Positions 15,259 to 25,699 of a stretch of 64,000 nt of DNA are shown one piece after another. The position numbers and the translations under genes were made by a program. Under the pieces are notes generated by a model. It had not been told where the DNA came from, made no database searches, and saw only the letters and a program-made list of their open reading frames with translations. The first letter of the stretch is position 1. Each line of letters starts with the position of its first letter. The stretch is from Desulfovibrio desulfuricans (GTDB lineage Bacteria > Desulfobacterota > Desulfovibrionia > Desulfovibrionales > Desulfovibrionaceae): the NCBI RefSeq assembly GCF_004801255.1, contig NZ_CP036295.1, positions 743,001 through 807,000 of the forward strand, in the 5' to 3' direction.

Positions 15259-16794
15259 CTATTCCCACTCAATGGTGCTCGGCGGTTTGGACGAAACGTC
15301 GTACACCACGCGGTTGACGCCCTTGACCTCGTTGATGATGCGGCTCGACATGCGCTCGATGAGCTCTGCGGGCAGCCGCGCCCAGTCGGCGGTCATGGCG
15401 TCCACGCTGTCTACCACGCGCAGGGCGATCACATGCTCGTAAGTGCGGCCATCGCCCATGACGCCCACGGTCTTGAGCGGCAGCAGCACGGCAAAGCCCT
15501 GCCACACCTTGCGGTACCAGCCGGATTCGCGCAGCTCCTGCTGCACGATCTTGTCGGCCAGACGCAGTATCTGCAGGCGTTCTTCGGTAATTTCACCAAG
15601 CACGCGGATGGCCAGACCGGGACCGGGGAAGGGATGCCGCCACACGATGGAGTCGGGCATGCCAAGCTCTGCGGCAACCTTGCGCACTTCGTCCTTGAAC
15701 AGTTCGCGCAGGGGCTCAATGAGCTTGAGTTTCATGGAGTCGGGCAGACCGCCTACGTTGTGGTGGCTCTTGATGACGGCGCTGGGGCCCTTGTGCGACA
15801 CCGATTCGATAACGTCGGGGTACAGCGTGCCCTGCGCCAGAAACTCCACCTCGGGCAGCTTTTTGGCTTCTTCGTCAAAAATTTCAATAAAGGTGTGGCC
15901 GATGATCTTGCGCTTTTTTTCCGGATCGTCCACGCCAGCAAGCTTGGAGAGAAAACGCTCCTGCGCCTGCACAAAATTGAGGTTGAGGTCAAAGTGCTCG
16001 CGCAGGTAGCTGACAACCTCGTCGCCTTCGCCAAGGCGCAGCAGTCCGTTATCCACAAAGATGCAGTGCAGGCGCTTGCCGATGGCCTTGTTGAGCAGCA
16101 CGGCCACCACGGTGGAATCAATGCCGCCCGAAAGCGCGCAGACCACATGGCGGTCGCCCACCTGCTCGGCCATTTCGGCAACCACGCGCTCCACAAATGA
16201 AGACATGGTCCAGTCAGGCTTGATGGCGGCAACCTTGAACAGGAAGTTGCGCAGCATGCGCTCGCCGTCTACGCTGTGGTGCACCTCGGGATGGAACTGC
16301 ACGGCGTATATCTTGCGGGTTTCGTCGGCCATGGCAGCCACGTCAAGGGTGGGGGTGCGGCCCGTGATGGTAAAGCCTGGCGGAGGCGCAAGCACCTTGT
16401 CGCCGTGGCTCATCCACACGCGGCTGGTCGACGCGATGCCATCCCACAAGGGGCAGGCCGCGGTGAGGGTGAGGTCGGAAGGGCCGTACTCGCGCGTGAG
16501 CGACTGGGCAAGCTGGCCACCGAGATTCTGGGCCAGCAGCTGCATGCCGTAGCAGATGCCAAGCACCGGCACGCCGAGATCAAGAAAACCGGGGTCAAGC
16601 ACCGGGGCGTCGGCTTCGCCCACGCTGGCGGGCCCGCCTGAGAGAATGATGGCGGAGGGCTTCATGGCCGCCACCTGGGCGGCTGTGGTAATGCAGGAAT
16701 GTATTTCGGAGTAAACCCCGGCTTCGCGCACGCGGCGCGCGATGAGCTGGGTAACCTGTGAGCCGTAGTCAATAATGATGACTTTGCTGGGCAT
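15259..16794 (-). CDS. guaA: GMP synthase (glutamine-hydrolysing) GuaA
   Basis: This 511-residue enzyme converts XMP to GMP. The N-terminal glutaminase domain has the nucleophile motif [11 protein letters not shown] and the catalytic HPEVHH. The ATP-pyrophosphatase domain has the P-loop [18 protein letters not shown]. The C-terminal dimerisation domain ends with the conserved [18 protein letters not shown] precedes ATG 16794. It lies nine bases upstream of tatB and downstream of guaB on the same strand. Confidence 0.97.
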   Translation of the reverse strand: MPSKVIIIDYGSQVTQLIARRVREAGVYSEIHSCITTAAQVAAMKPSAIILSGGPASVGEADAPVLDPGFLDLGVPVLGICYGMQLLAQNLGGQLAQSLTREYGPSDLTLTAACPLWDGIASTSRVWMSHGDKVLAPPPGFTITGRTPTLDVAAMADETRKIYAVQFHPEVHHSVDGERMLRNFLFKVAAIKPDWTMSSFVERVVAEMAEQVGDRHVVCALSGGIDSTVVAVLLNKAIGKRLHCIFVDNGLLRLGEGDEVVSYLREHFDLNLNFVQAQERFLSKLAGVDDPEKKRKIIGHTFIEIFDEEAKKLPEVEFLAQGTLYPDVIESVSHKGPSAVIKSHHNVGGLPDSMKLKLIEPLRELFKDEVRKVAAELGMPDSIVWRHPFPGPGLAIRVLGEITEERLQILRLADKIVQQELRESGWYRKVWQGFAVLLPLKTVGVMGDGRTYEHVIALRVVDSVDAMTADWARLPAELIERMSSRIINEVKGVNRVVYDVSSKPPSTIEWE

Positions 16795-16856
16795 GTGTGT
16801 CCTCGCCTGGTGCTGGCCGTGGCCTGTTGCTGTGCGCCGCTTCCGTGCGCCCGGTT

Positions 16857-16904
16857 GATCGTTTGCCCGATCTTGCGCCTGATCGCTCGTCCGATCGGCT
16901 CGAT
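16857..16904. repeat. Four degenerate 12-bp repeats, each starting GATC
   Basis: In the guaB-guaA spacer, GATC occurs at 16857, 16869, 16881 and 16893, exactly 12 bases apart. The units are GATCGTTTGCCC, GATCTTGCGCCT, GATCGCTCGTCC and GATCGGCTCGAT. The rest of the 291-base spacer holds no recognisable gene. Confidence 0.5.
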
Positions 16905-17085
16905 GCCGGGGCTTGTGGGGAAGCGCAACCGCCTTGCCGCCGTCGCGCTTCCCGCAGATGTCGCCGCGAGATGGGGTTTGCCCCCGTCAGGGAACTCCTG
17001 CCCTGGGTGCGCTTGTGCAGCGCGGTGCCAAAAAGCAGGCTCAGTCAATACCGTCGGGGGCTGCAGCCGCTTGTCGCGGTCTGGC

Positions 17086-19116
<2,031 letters not shown>

Positions 19117-20661
19117 ATGTTCGAGAGCCTTTCCGACAGACTTTCAGGCGTATTCCGCTCATTCAGCGGGCGCGGCCAGCTTACCGAAGAAAACGTGCAG
19201 GCAGGCCTGCGCGAGGTGCGCCTTGCCCTGCTTGAAGCGGACGTCAACTTCAAGGTCGTTAAAGACTTTGTGGAAAGCGTGCGCGAAAAGTGTCTGGGGC
19301 AGGAGGTGCTCAAGGGCGTCAGCCCGGCCCAGCAGGTGGTCAAGATTGTTCACGACGAGCTTGTGCAGCTGCTTGGCGGCGAAACCGCCGGGCTCAACCT
19401 GCAGGGGCGCGAGCCTGCGGTCATCATGCTGGTGGGCCTGCAGGGCTCGGGTAAAACCACCTCTGCGGGCAAGATTGCCAATATTCTGCGCAAGCAGAAA
19501 ATGCGGCCCTATCTTGTGCCCGCCGACGTGTACCGCCCGGCCGCCATTGATCAGCTGACCGTGCTGGCAAAGCAGCTCGACATACCCTGCTACCCCTCCA
19601 CGGTGGACATGAACCCCGTGGAAATCGCCAAGGCCGCGCTTGAAAAGGCCCGCGAAGATCAGGCAACCGTGCTGCTGCTTGATACCGCTGGCCGCCTGCA
19701 CGTGGACGAGCTGCTCATGCAGGAGCTGGTTGCCATAAAGCAGGCCGTGCAGCCGCAGGAAATTCTGTTTGTGGCCGACGCCATGACCGGTCAGGACGCC
19801 GTGACCGTGGCCGAAAGCTTTAACGAGCAGCTTGGCATTACCGGCGTGGTGCTCACCAAGATGGACGGCGATGCGCGCGGCGGCGCTGCTCTCTCCATCC
19901 GCTCGGTTACCGGCGCGCCCGTCAAGTTTGTGGGCATGGGCGAAAAGCTGTCCGAGATGGAGGTCTTCCATCCCGACCGCATCGCCGGGCGCATACTTGG
20001 CATGGGCGACGTGCTCACGTTGGTGGAAAAGGCGCAGAGCACCATCAACGCCGAAGAAGCCGAAGAACTGGCCCTCAAGATGAAGAAGGCCAGCTTTGAC
20101 CTTGAAGATTTCCGCACCCAGATGCGCCGCATCAAAAAGCTTGGTTCGCTCGACAGCATCCTTAAGATGATTCCTGGTATGGGGGGCCTGCGCGAAAAGC
20201 TGGCCGAAGCCAGCGGCGCCATGCCTGAAAAGGAAATGGAGCGCACCGAGGCCATCATCAATTCCATGACCATGGCCGAACGTCGCAACCCCGACATCCT
20301 CAACGGCAGCCGCAGGGCGCGTATTGCCAAGGGCTCGGGCGTTACCGTAGCTCAGGTAAACCAGCTTGTGCGCCAGTTTGAGCAGATGCGCCAGATGATG
20401 AAAGGCATGATGGGCGGCAAGGGCGCCAAAATGCCCTCCATGCCCCGCATGCGCGGCATGCCCCCCGGCATGAACCTGCCCAAGGGGCTTGGCGGTATGG
20501 GCGGTATGCCCAACATGGGCGGCATGGGTGGAATGCCCGGCATGCCGGGGATGGGTGGAATGCCCGGAATGGAAGGCATGACCGGAGCGCGCGCTGGCGC
20601 GACCAAGGCCGCGCCCAAAAAACGCAAGAAAAAAGAGCGCCCCAAGCGCAAAAAAAAGTAA
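19117..20661 (+). CDS. ffh: Signal recognition particle protein Ffh (SRP54)
   Basis: This 514-residue SRP GTPase targets nascent membrane proteins to the translocon. The N domain is followed by the G domain with P-loop GLQGSGKTTSAGKIA, LLDTAGRLHVDE and TKMDGDARGG. The M domain contains the RNA-binding segment (RRARIAKGSGVTVAQVNQLVRQFEQM). The C-terminus is unusual: a Met/Gly repeat tract of about 50 residues (MGGMPNMGGMGG-like) precedes a Lys-rich end. ATG 19117 starts at MFESLSDRLSG, the family start, and the open frame upstream is not family-like. Confidence 0.96.
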   Translation: MFESLSDRLSGVFRSFSGRGQLTEENVQAGLREVRLALLEADVNFKVVKDFVESVREKCLGQEVLKGVSPAQQVVKIVHDELVQLLGGETAGLNLQGREPAVIMLVGLQGSGKTTSAGKIANILRKQKMRPYLVPADVYRPAAIDQLTVLAKQLDIPCYPSTVDMNPVEIAKAALEKAREDQATVLLLDTAGRLHVDELLMQELVAIKQAVQPQEILFVADAMTGQDAVTVAESFNEQLGITGVVLTKMDGDARGGAALSIRSVTGAPVKFVGMGEKLSEMEVFHPDRIAGRILGMGDVLTLVEKAQSTINAEEAEELALKMKKASFDLEDFRTQMRRIKKLGSLDSILKMIPGMGGLREKLAEASGAMPEKEMERTEAIINSMTMAERRNPDILNGSRRARIAKGSGVTVAQVNQLVRQFEQMRQMMKGMMGGKGAKMPSMPRMRGMPPGMNLPKGLGGMGGMPNMGGMGGMPGMPGMGGMPGMEGMTGARAGATKAAPKKRKKKERPKRKKK

Positions 20662-20785
20662 ACAAATTTACGGGGCAAGGAGCGCCGCCACGCGCGGCAG
20701 TAAATCTCTTTGCGCCAGGGCTTCCCGCCCTTGCCCTTTCCCGGGCGCAACGCTAACATAACATCAATCAAAGGGAGTTGGACTC

Positions 20786-21025
20786 ATGGCAGTAAAGTTG
20801 AAATTGACCCGCCTTGGCAGCAAGAAGCACCCCTTCTACCGTGTGGTGGCCGCTACCGACGAAACCCGCCGCGATGGCCGTCCGCTGGAATTCCTGGGCT
20901 ACTACAACCCCATGGTCAATCCGGCTGAAGTGAAGCTTGACGCTGGCAAGATTCAGGAATGGCTGGGTCGCGGCGCTGAGCCCACCGACACAGTGCGCGC
21001 TCTGATCAAAGAGCACCTGGCCTAG
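20786..21025 (+). CDS. rpsP: 30S ribosomal protein S16
   Basis: This 79-residue protein begins [20 protein letters not shown], the S16 signature, and has the usual length. RBS AAAGGGAG lies upstream of ATG 20786. It heads the segment rpsP-khpA-rimM, commonly found downstream of ffh. The 218 bases to the next gene include a TTCAGGC-AAG-GCCTGAA hairpin (21073-21089) but no coding sequence. Confidence 0.97.
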   Translation: MAVKLKLTRLGSKKHPFYRVVAATDETRRDGRPLEFLGYYNPMVNPAEVKLDAGKIQEWLGRGAEPTDTVRALIKEHLA

Positions 21026-21243
21026 TTTTCGGGCTTTTCTTTGCGGCGGCGCAAGGCCCACGGCAAATCTCTTTCAGGCAAGGCCTGAAGGAGAATTTTG
21101 CTGCGGGCTGTTCTTTGGGAAAGCTCAGGCAATATTTTTCCCGGTTCCAACGGACCGGCGGCGGCCTGCTTGCAGGCCCCGTTTGAGTCGTGGACGTGCA
21201 TGCGCGCCCTGGCTCTCAGGCTGACCCCCCACTGGAGGTACTT

Positions 21244-21474
21244 ATGAAAGCCCTGATAGAATACATTGCCCGGTCCCTGGTGGACAACCCCGAAGATGTG
21301 CAGGTCAGCGAGGTTGAAGGCGAACAGACCACGGTTCTTGAGCTCAAGGTCGCCAAAGAGGACCTTGGCAAGGTTATCGGCAAACAGGGGCGCACGGCGA
21401 GAGCCATGCGCACCATCCTGAGCGCCGCATCCATCAAGTGCAAAAAACGCACAGTGCTGGAAATTATGGAGTAG
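21244..21474 (+). CDS. khpA: KH-domain RNA-binding protein KhpA
   Basis: This 76-residue protein is a single KH domain with the GxxG loop in [18 protein letters not shown]. It matches KhpA, a small RNA chaperone usually encoded between rpsP and rimM. ATG 21244 has GGAGG four bases upstream plus spacing. A short TGCCGCC-TTGC-GGCGGCA hairpin (21497-21514) separates it from rimM. Confidence 0.93.
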   Translation: MKALIEYIARSLVDNPEDVQVSEVEGEQTTVLELKVAKEDLGKVIGKQGRTARAMRTILSAASIKCKKRTVLEIME

Positions 21475-21599
21475 CGCCGCGTTTTTTCCCGCTCGTTGCC
21501 GCCTTGCGGCGGCAGTGAAGGGAAAAACCGGTTCCGCCTGTTGCACTGTCTGTCGGTGCGGCAACAATCAGCCAGCCGCTCTGCGGCAAAACTGGAAAT

Positions 21600-22130
21600 A
21601 TGACGGAATCCTGGATTCACATGGGTACGCTGGCGCGGCCCCACGGCATCAAAGGGGAGATCTGCATCGACTGGTATGCGGACTCCCCCTTGCTTTTGGG
21701 CATGCCTCTCTGGTTGCAGCGGGGCAAGGATGAACCCCGCAAGGTCAAAATAGCGGCGGTGCGTAGCCACAAGGAGCGCCCCCTGCTGCAGATCGAGGGG
21801 GTTGCCGACCGCACGGCGGCCGAGGCCCTGCGCGGCTGCCAGCTGCTCATGCGGCGCGAAGACCTGCCCGAAACCGATGACGACGAGATGTATCTGGAAG
21901 ACCTGCTTGGCTGCGACGTGCTCTTGCCCGACGGCAGTCGCATAGGCAGGCTCGACCATTTTGAATACCCGGCTGACCTTGAAATGTGGGTCATCATGAC
22001 CGACGACGACAAGGAAGTGCTCTTTCCCGCCCGGCCGGAGTTTATCGCGGGCTTTGACATGGACGGCCCTGCTGTGGTCATTGACCCGCCAGAGGGGCTG
22101 CTGGACATCTACCTTGCCGAGGGCAAGTAA
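21600..22130 (+). CDS. rimM: 16S rRNA processing protein RimM
   Basis: This 176-residue protein has the N-terminal RimM domain (HMGTLARPHGIKGEICIDWYADSP) and a C-terminal PRC-barrel half (YLEDLLGCDVLLPDGSRIGRLDHFE, then LFPARPEFIAGFDMDGPAVVIDPPEGLL). RimM assists maturation of the 30S head together with S19. In most bacteria trmD and rplS follow; here the next gene is mutM after 257 non-coding bases. Confidence 0.95.
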   Translation: MTESWIHMGTLARPHGIKGEICIDWYADSPLLLGMPLWLQRGKDEPRKVKIAAVRSHKERPLLQIEGVADRTAAEALRGCQLLMRREDLPETDDDEMYLEDLLGCDVLLPDGSRIGRLDHFEYPADLEMWVIMTDDDKEVLFPARPEFIAGFDMDGPAVVIDPPEGLLDIYLAEGK

Positions 22131-22277
22131 GGCCCGGCTGACCTACAGGCCTGGCTGATCCGCCTGGCAGGTCCGTCTGGCTGGCCCACATGGCTGGTTA
22201 GGCCAGGCAACCACAAATTTTGCCCGCCCCTGGCGGCTGGCGAGACAGTACACGCGGTTTGCGCGCGTGGCGGATAT

Positions 22278-22309
22278 GGGGAGAAGCTTTCAGCCGAAGG
22301 TTTCTCCCC
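22278..22309. terminator. Hairpin between rimM and mutM, similar to the one after mop
   Basis: GGGGAGAA pairs with TTCTCCCC, with an inner CTTTC/GAAGG helix and a small loop. The 3' side AAGGTTTCTCCCCTGAA is identical over 17 bases to the hairpin at 661-694, so the two belong to one dispersed family. No T-run follows. Confidence 0.45.
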
Positions 22310-22387
22310 TGAAACTATTGCGCGGTCCACTGGCGCAAACCGTCGCCGGTACAGACCGGAACAATCGCACAACAGACAGGACAAACC

Positions 22388-23248
22388 ATGCCGGAATTGC
22401 CGGAAGTAGAAACCGTTGCCCGCACCCTGCTGCCTCATGTGCAGGGCTGCGTCATCACCGGGGCGCGGCTGCTGCGCGATTCGAGCCTGCATCCCCTGAG
22501 CTTGCGGCCAGAGGATTTGCAGGGCTGCGTCATTACCGGCGTGGGCAGGCGGGGCAAGCTGCTGCTGCTTGAGCTGGACGCCGCGCAGGCGGTGAATGAA
22601 GGCGTGCGGGGCGCGACCGGCCTGAGGCTGGCGGTGCATCTGCGCATGACTGGCAGGCTCATGACCCACGAGGCCCATGCCGAGCCGGGGCCGCACACGC
22701 GTTGCGTGTTTGCGCTGCAAAGCGCCGGGGGCGAGGCTCGCTGTCTGTTTTTTGATGATGTGCGGGCTTTTGGCGTGTTGCTGGCGGGTACGCCGCAAAC
22801 CATGCAGCGTTGGGACTTCTGGCGCGAGCTTGGGCCAGAGCCGCTGGAACTGACCGAAGCGGCCTTCAGCGCCCGCCTCGACGGTAAAAATTCGGCCATC
22901 AAGGCCGTGTTGCTGGACCAGAAAGTGCTGGCGGGCGTGGGCAATATTTATGCGGACGAAAGCCTGTTTGCCGCAGGCATTGACCCGCGCCGCAAGGCGG
23001 CCTCCCTCTCGACGGCGCAGCGAGGCCGTCTGTTGCGCAGCCTCAAGGATGTCTTGCTGCTGTCCATCTCGCAGTGCGGCAGCTCCATACGCGATTACCG
23101 CGACGCCAACGGCAATGTGGGGGCGTTTCAGAACTGCTTTGCCGTGTACGGCAGGGGCGGGCAGGCCTGCCGCGCCTGCGGCCGCAGCCTGGAAAAATGC
23201 AAGGTGGCGGGCCGGGCCACTGTCTACTGCCCGCACTGCCAGAAGTAG
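22388..23248 (+). CDS. mutM: Formamidopyrimidine-DNA glycosylase MutM (Fpg)
   Basis: This 286-residue protein removes 8-oxoguanine and nicks abasic sites. The N-terminal PELPEVET carries the catalytic Pro and Glu. GKNSAIKAVLLDQKVLAGVGNIYADE is the helix-two-turn-helix region. A C-terminal zinc finger CRAC-x16-CPHC closes the protein. It is slightly longer than the typical 270 residues because of inserts near 70 and 110. It converges with pbpC. Confidence 0.95.
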   Translation: MPELPEVETVARTLLPHVQGCVITGARLLRDSSLHPLSLRPEDLQGCVITGVGRRGKLLLLELDAAQAVNEGVRGATGLRLAVHLRMTGRLMTHEAHAEPGPHTRCVFALQSAGGEARCLFFDDVRAFGVLLAGTPQTMQRWDFWRELGPEPLELTEAAFSARLDGKNSAIKAVLLDQKVLAGVGNIYADESLFAAGIDPRRKAASLSTAQRGRLLRSLKDVLLLSISQCGSSIRDYRDANGNVGAFQNCFAVYGRGGQACRACGRSLEKCKVAGRATVYCPHCQK

Positions 23249-23311
23249 TTTACTGTTCCTGCGGGGCATCCCGCCCCCGCACTATTCCTCCATGCACCAT
23301 CCCCGACCTTT

Positions 23312-25699
23312 TCAGGGCGCGGGCCGTACGCGGATGCTGCGCCGCGCGGCGCGTCCCGCGTCGTCCACCACCCGTACCGTCACATCGCCCAGACCCGTCT
23401 GCCACAGCAGCGGCTCGCCCGGCGCGGTGCTGCCCACATAACTGTCATTGGCAAACCAGTAGAGCTCGCGCACGCCAGCCTCGGCATGGGCCATAAAGAC
23501 CATGCTGTCGTTCTGCGCCTCCGCCGTACGGCGGTAGATCAGGCCGCTTTTGGGCTGAATAATGGCGGGCGGCTGGCCTGCAACCTTCTGCTCACGCCGG
23601 CACTGCTCTTCAAAGGGCGGCGGGGGCGGTTTGGGCATGCCCGCGCGGGCAAACATGCGGGCCAGATCGCTGGGCCAGAACTCCCATATGCGCTGCTCCG
23701 TGCGGCCCTCCTGCGGAATGCAGGCCCGCAGGCCGCTGGCTTTGTCGATGAGTATGGGCCGAAATACGCCCGACGGGGCCACCGGCGAAACACCGGGGAT
23801 AAACCAGGCGAGCGTGGTTTCCGGGCACAGGGATGTATCAAGGTCGCCCGTTGCGGCGCACACGCGCATTTTTTCCACATTGAGGCCGGGGGCCGGATCG
23901 CGGAAGGGATCCGTCATGGGTTCTGCGGCCGTCAGCTCGCGGGCCATATCCATAAACAGCGGCGCTGCCACCATGCCGCCCACCAGTAGCGGATTGGCGG
24001 CATTGTTGAAATTGCCCACCCATACGGCCAGCACGTAGGGGCCAAACTGCCCCACGGCCCAGGCATCGCGAAAGCCGTTGGACGTGCCGGTTTTGAGGCG
24101 CACGGGCAGCACCACGCCGCCCTGCGAGCGCGCCATCCTGTCCGGGTCCTGCGCTTCAAGCATGGACAGCGTTACAAAGGCCGCCTCGGGCGTCAGCAGG
24201 GGCAGGGCAGGGGCCGAAGGGGCCTCGTCGGCAAGAAAGCGCAGGGGCCGCCACACTCCCTTGTTGGCCAGCATGGCGTACAGGCCCGCCAGTTCGCGCA
24301 TGCTTACCTCAGCCCCTCCAAGCACCAGAGACAGCCCGTAGTGGTCGGCGCCGTCGGCAAATTCCACCCCGGCGCGGCGCAAAAATTCGTAGAGCGTGGG
24401 CCGGGTAAGCCTGGCCGTCAGCGTTATGGCGGGTACGTTGCGGCTGGCGCGCAGGGCTTCAGCGGCGGAAAGCGGGCCGCGAAATGCGCCGTCGTAGTTT
24501 TCCGGATCATAGCCGGCAAAACTGTGCGGCGTGTCGGCCAGCAGGGTTTGGGGATGGATGAGGCCCTGCTCCAGCGCGAGGGCGTAGATCATGGGCTTGA
24601 GGGTTGAGCCGGGCGACCGGCGCGCCCGCGTGCCGTCAACCTGGCCTTCGATGGCGCGGTTAAAAAAGTCGGCGGACCCTGCCAACGCGCGCACCTCCAT
24701 GCTGGGCCAGTGCAGCAGCAGGGCGGCGCAGTTGGTGAGCCCGTAGGCGCTGTGGCGGGCGGCAAAGCGCGCCAGCTGGCGCTCCATGCGGCGTTGGGCG
24801 GTTGTGTCGAGGGTCGTGCGCAGGGTGTCCACGCCGGGGCGCTGCAAAAGTTCGGTGCTGAGATGGGGCGCGACAAAGGGCATGTCCTGCGGGCTGTAAA
24901 CGCGCAGGGGGGCAGATTCCTTTTTGCCAAACCATGTTTCGTTGAGCCTGTGCACGGCCTGGGTAAAGGCCTTGTTGTCGGGGGCGGGCCTGCGCCGGGC
25001 AGGGTTTTGCGGCACAAGCATGAGGGCGGCACTCTCCGCCGGGGCCAGCTGGGCGGCGGTTTTGTGAAAATAGCACACCGCCGCCGCGCCCAGCCCTTCC
25101 ACATTGCCGCCGTAGGGGGCCAGGTTGAAGTAGGCTTCGAGAATTTCTTGCTTGCTGTAGTGCCATTCAAGTTGCAGGGCCAGCAGCATCTGTTGCAGTT
25201 TGGCCCGCATCCTGCCGGTTTCAAGCCCGGCGGAGAGCCGCGCCACCTGCATGGTGATGGTCGAGCCGCCCATGCGGCGGCCGCCCGCGACAATACCGGC
25301 TGCGGCCCGGAAGAGCGAAAGGGGGTTGATGCCGGGGTGATGCCAGAAGTACCTGTCTTCGTACCGCAGCACGGTGTCCACCGCAGCCGGGGGAATATCG
25401 GCAAGACGGGTGCGGATGCGGTATTTTTGGTCGGCGGCAAGGCTCACGCGCATGATGCCGCCGCGTTTGTCCAGCACCATGCGCGAAAAGGGCACGCCTT
25501 CCAGCGGATGGGGGCAAGGGGCAAGAGCCAGCCAGACGAGCAGCGCCGCCAGCGGCAGGGCCGCAAGGCCAACAGCGGCAGCAACGCGCCGTCTGCGCCG
25601 CAGGGCGGCGCAGACGGCATGAATTGCAAGCAAGGCCCGGTTGCGCGCTAGCGGCAAGGCCAGACAAAGCCGGGCGAGAGGGCTATTCGACCGAGACAT
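23312..25699 (-). CDS. pbpC: Penicillin-binding protein 1C
   Basis: This 795-residue bifunctional peptidoglycan synthase has an N-terminal membrane anchor (about 40-65). The glycosyltransferase domain carries the catalytic motif RYEDRYFWHHPGINP, and the transpeptidase domain has the SxxK motif S365-T-L-K368 and KTGTS near 550. The BiPBP C-terminal domain ends the protein. The ATG (25699) overlaps the end of the alpha-2-macroglobulin gene by 17 bases. This pairing is widespread: the macroglobulin is thought to protect the periplasm while PBP1C repairs the wall. Confidence 0.93.
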   Translation of the reverse strand: MSRSNSPLARLCLALPLARNRALLAIHAVCAALRRRRRVAAAVGLAALPLAALLVWLALAPCPHPLEGVPFSRMVLDKRGGIMRVSLAADQKYRIRTRLADIPPAAVDTVLRYEDRYFWHHPGINPLSLFRAAAGIVAGGRRMGGSTITMQVARLSAGLETGRMRAKLQQMLLALQLEWHYSKQEILEAYFNLAPYGGNVEGLGAAAVCYFHKTAAQLAPAESAALMLVPQNPARRRPAPDNKAFTQAVHRLNETWFGKKESAPLRVYSPQDMPFVAPHLSTELLQRPGVDTLRTTLDTTAQRRMERQLARFAARHSAYGLTNCAALLLHWPSMEVRALAGSADFFNRAIEGQVDGTRARRSPGSTLKPMIYALALEQGLIHPQTLLADTPHSFAGYDPENYDGAFRGPLSAAEALRASRNVPAITLTARLTRPTLYEFLRRAGVEFADGADHYGLSLVLGGAEVSMRELAGLYAMLANKGVWRPLRFLADEAPSAPALPLLTPEAAFVTLSMLEAQDPDRMARSQGGVVLPVRLKTGTSNGFRDAWAVGQFGPYVLAVWVGNFNNAANPLLVGGMVAAPLFMDMARELTAAEPMTDPFRDPAPGLNVEKMRVCAATGDLDTSLCPETTLAWFIPGVSPVAPSGVFRPILIDKASGLRACIPQEGRTEQRIWEFWPSDLARMFARAGMPKPPPPPFEEQCRREQKVAGQPPAIIQPKSGLIYRRTAEAQNDSMVFMAHAEAGVRELYWFANDSYVGSTAPGEPLLWQTGLGDVTVRVVDDAGRAARRSIRVRPAP

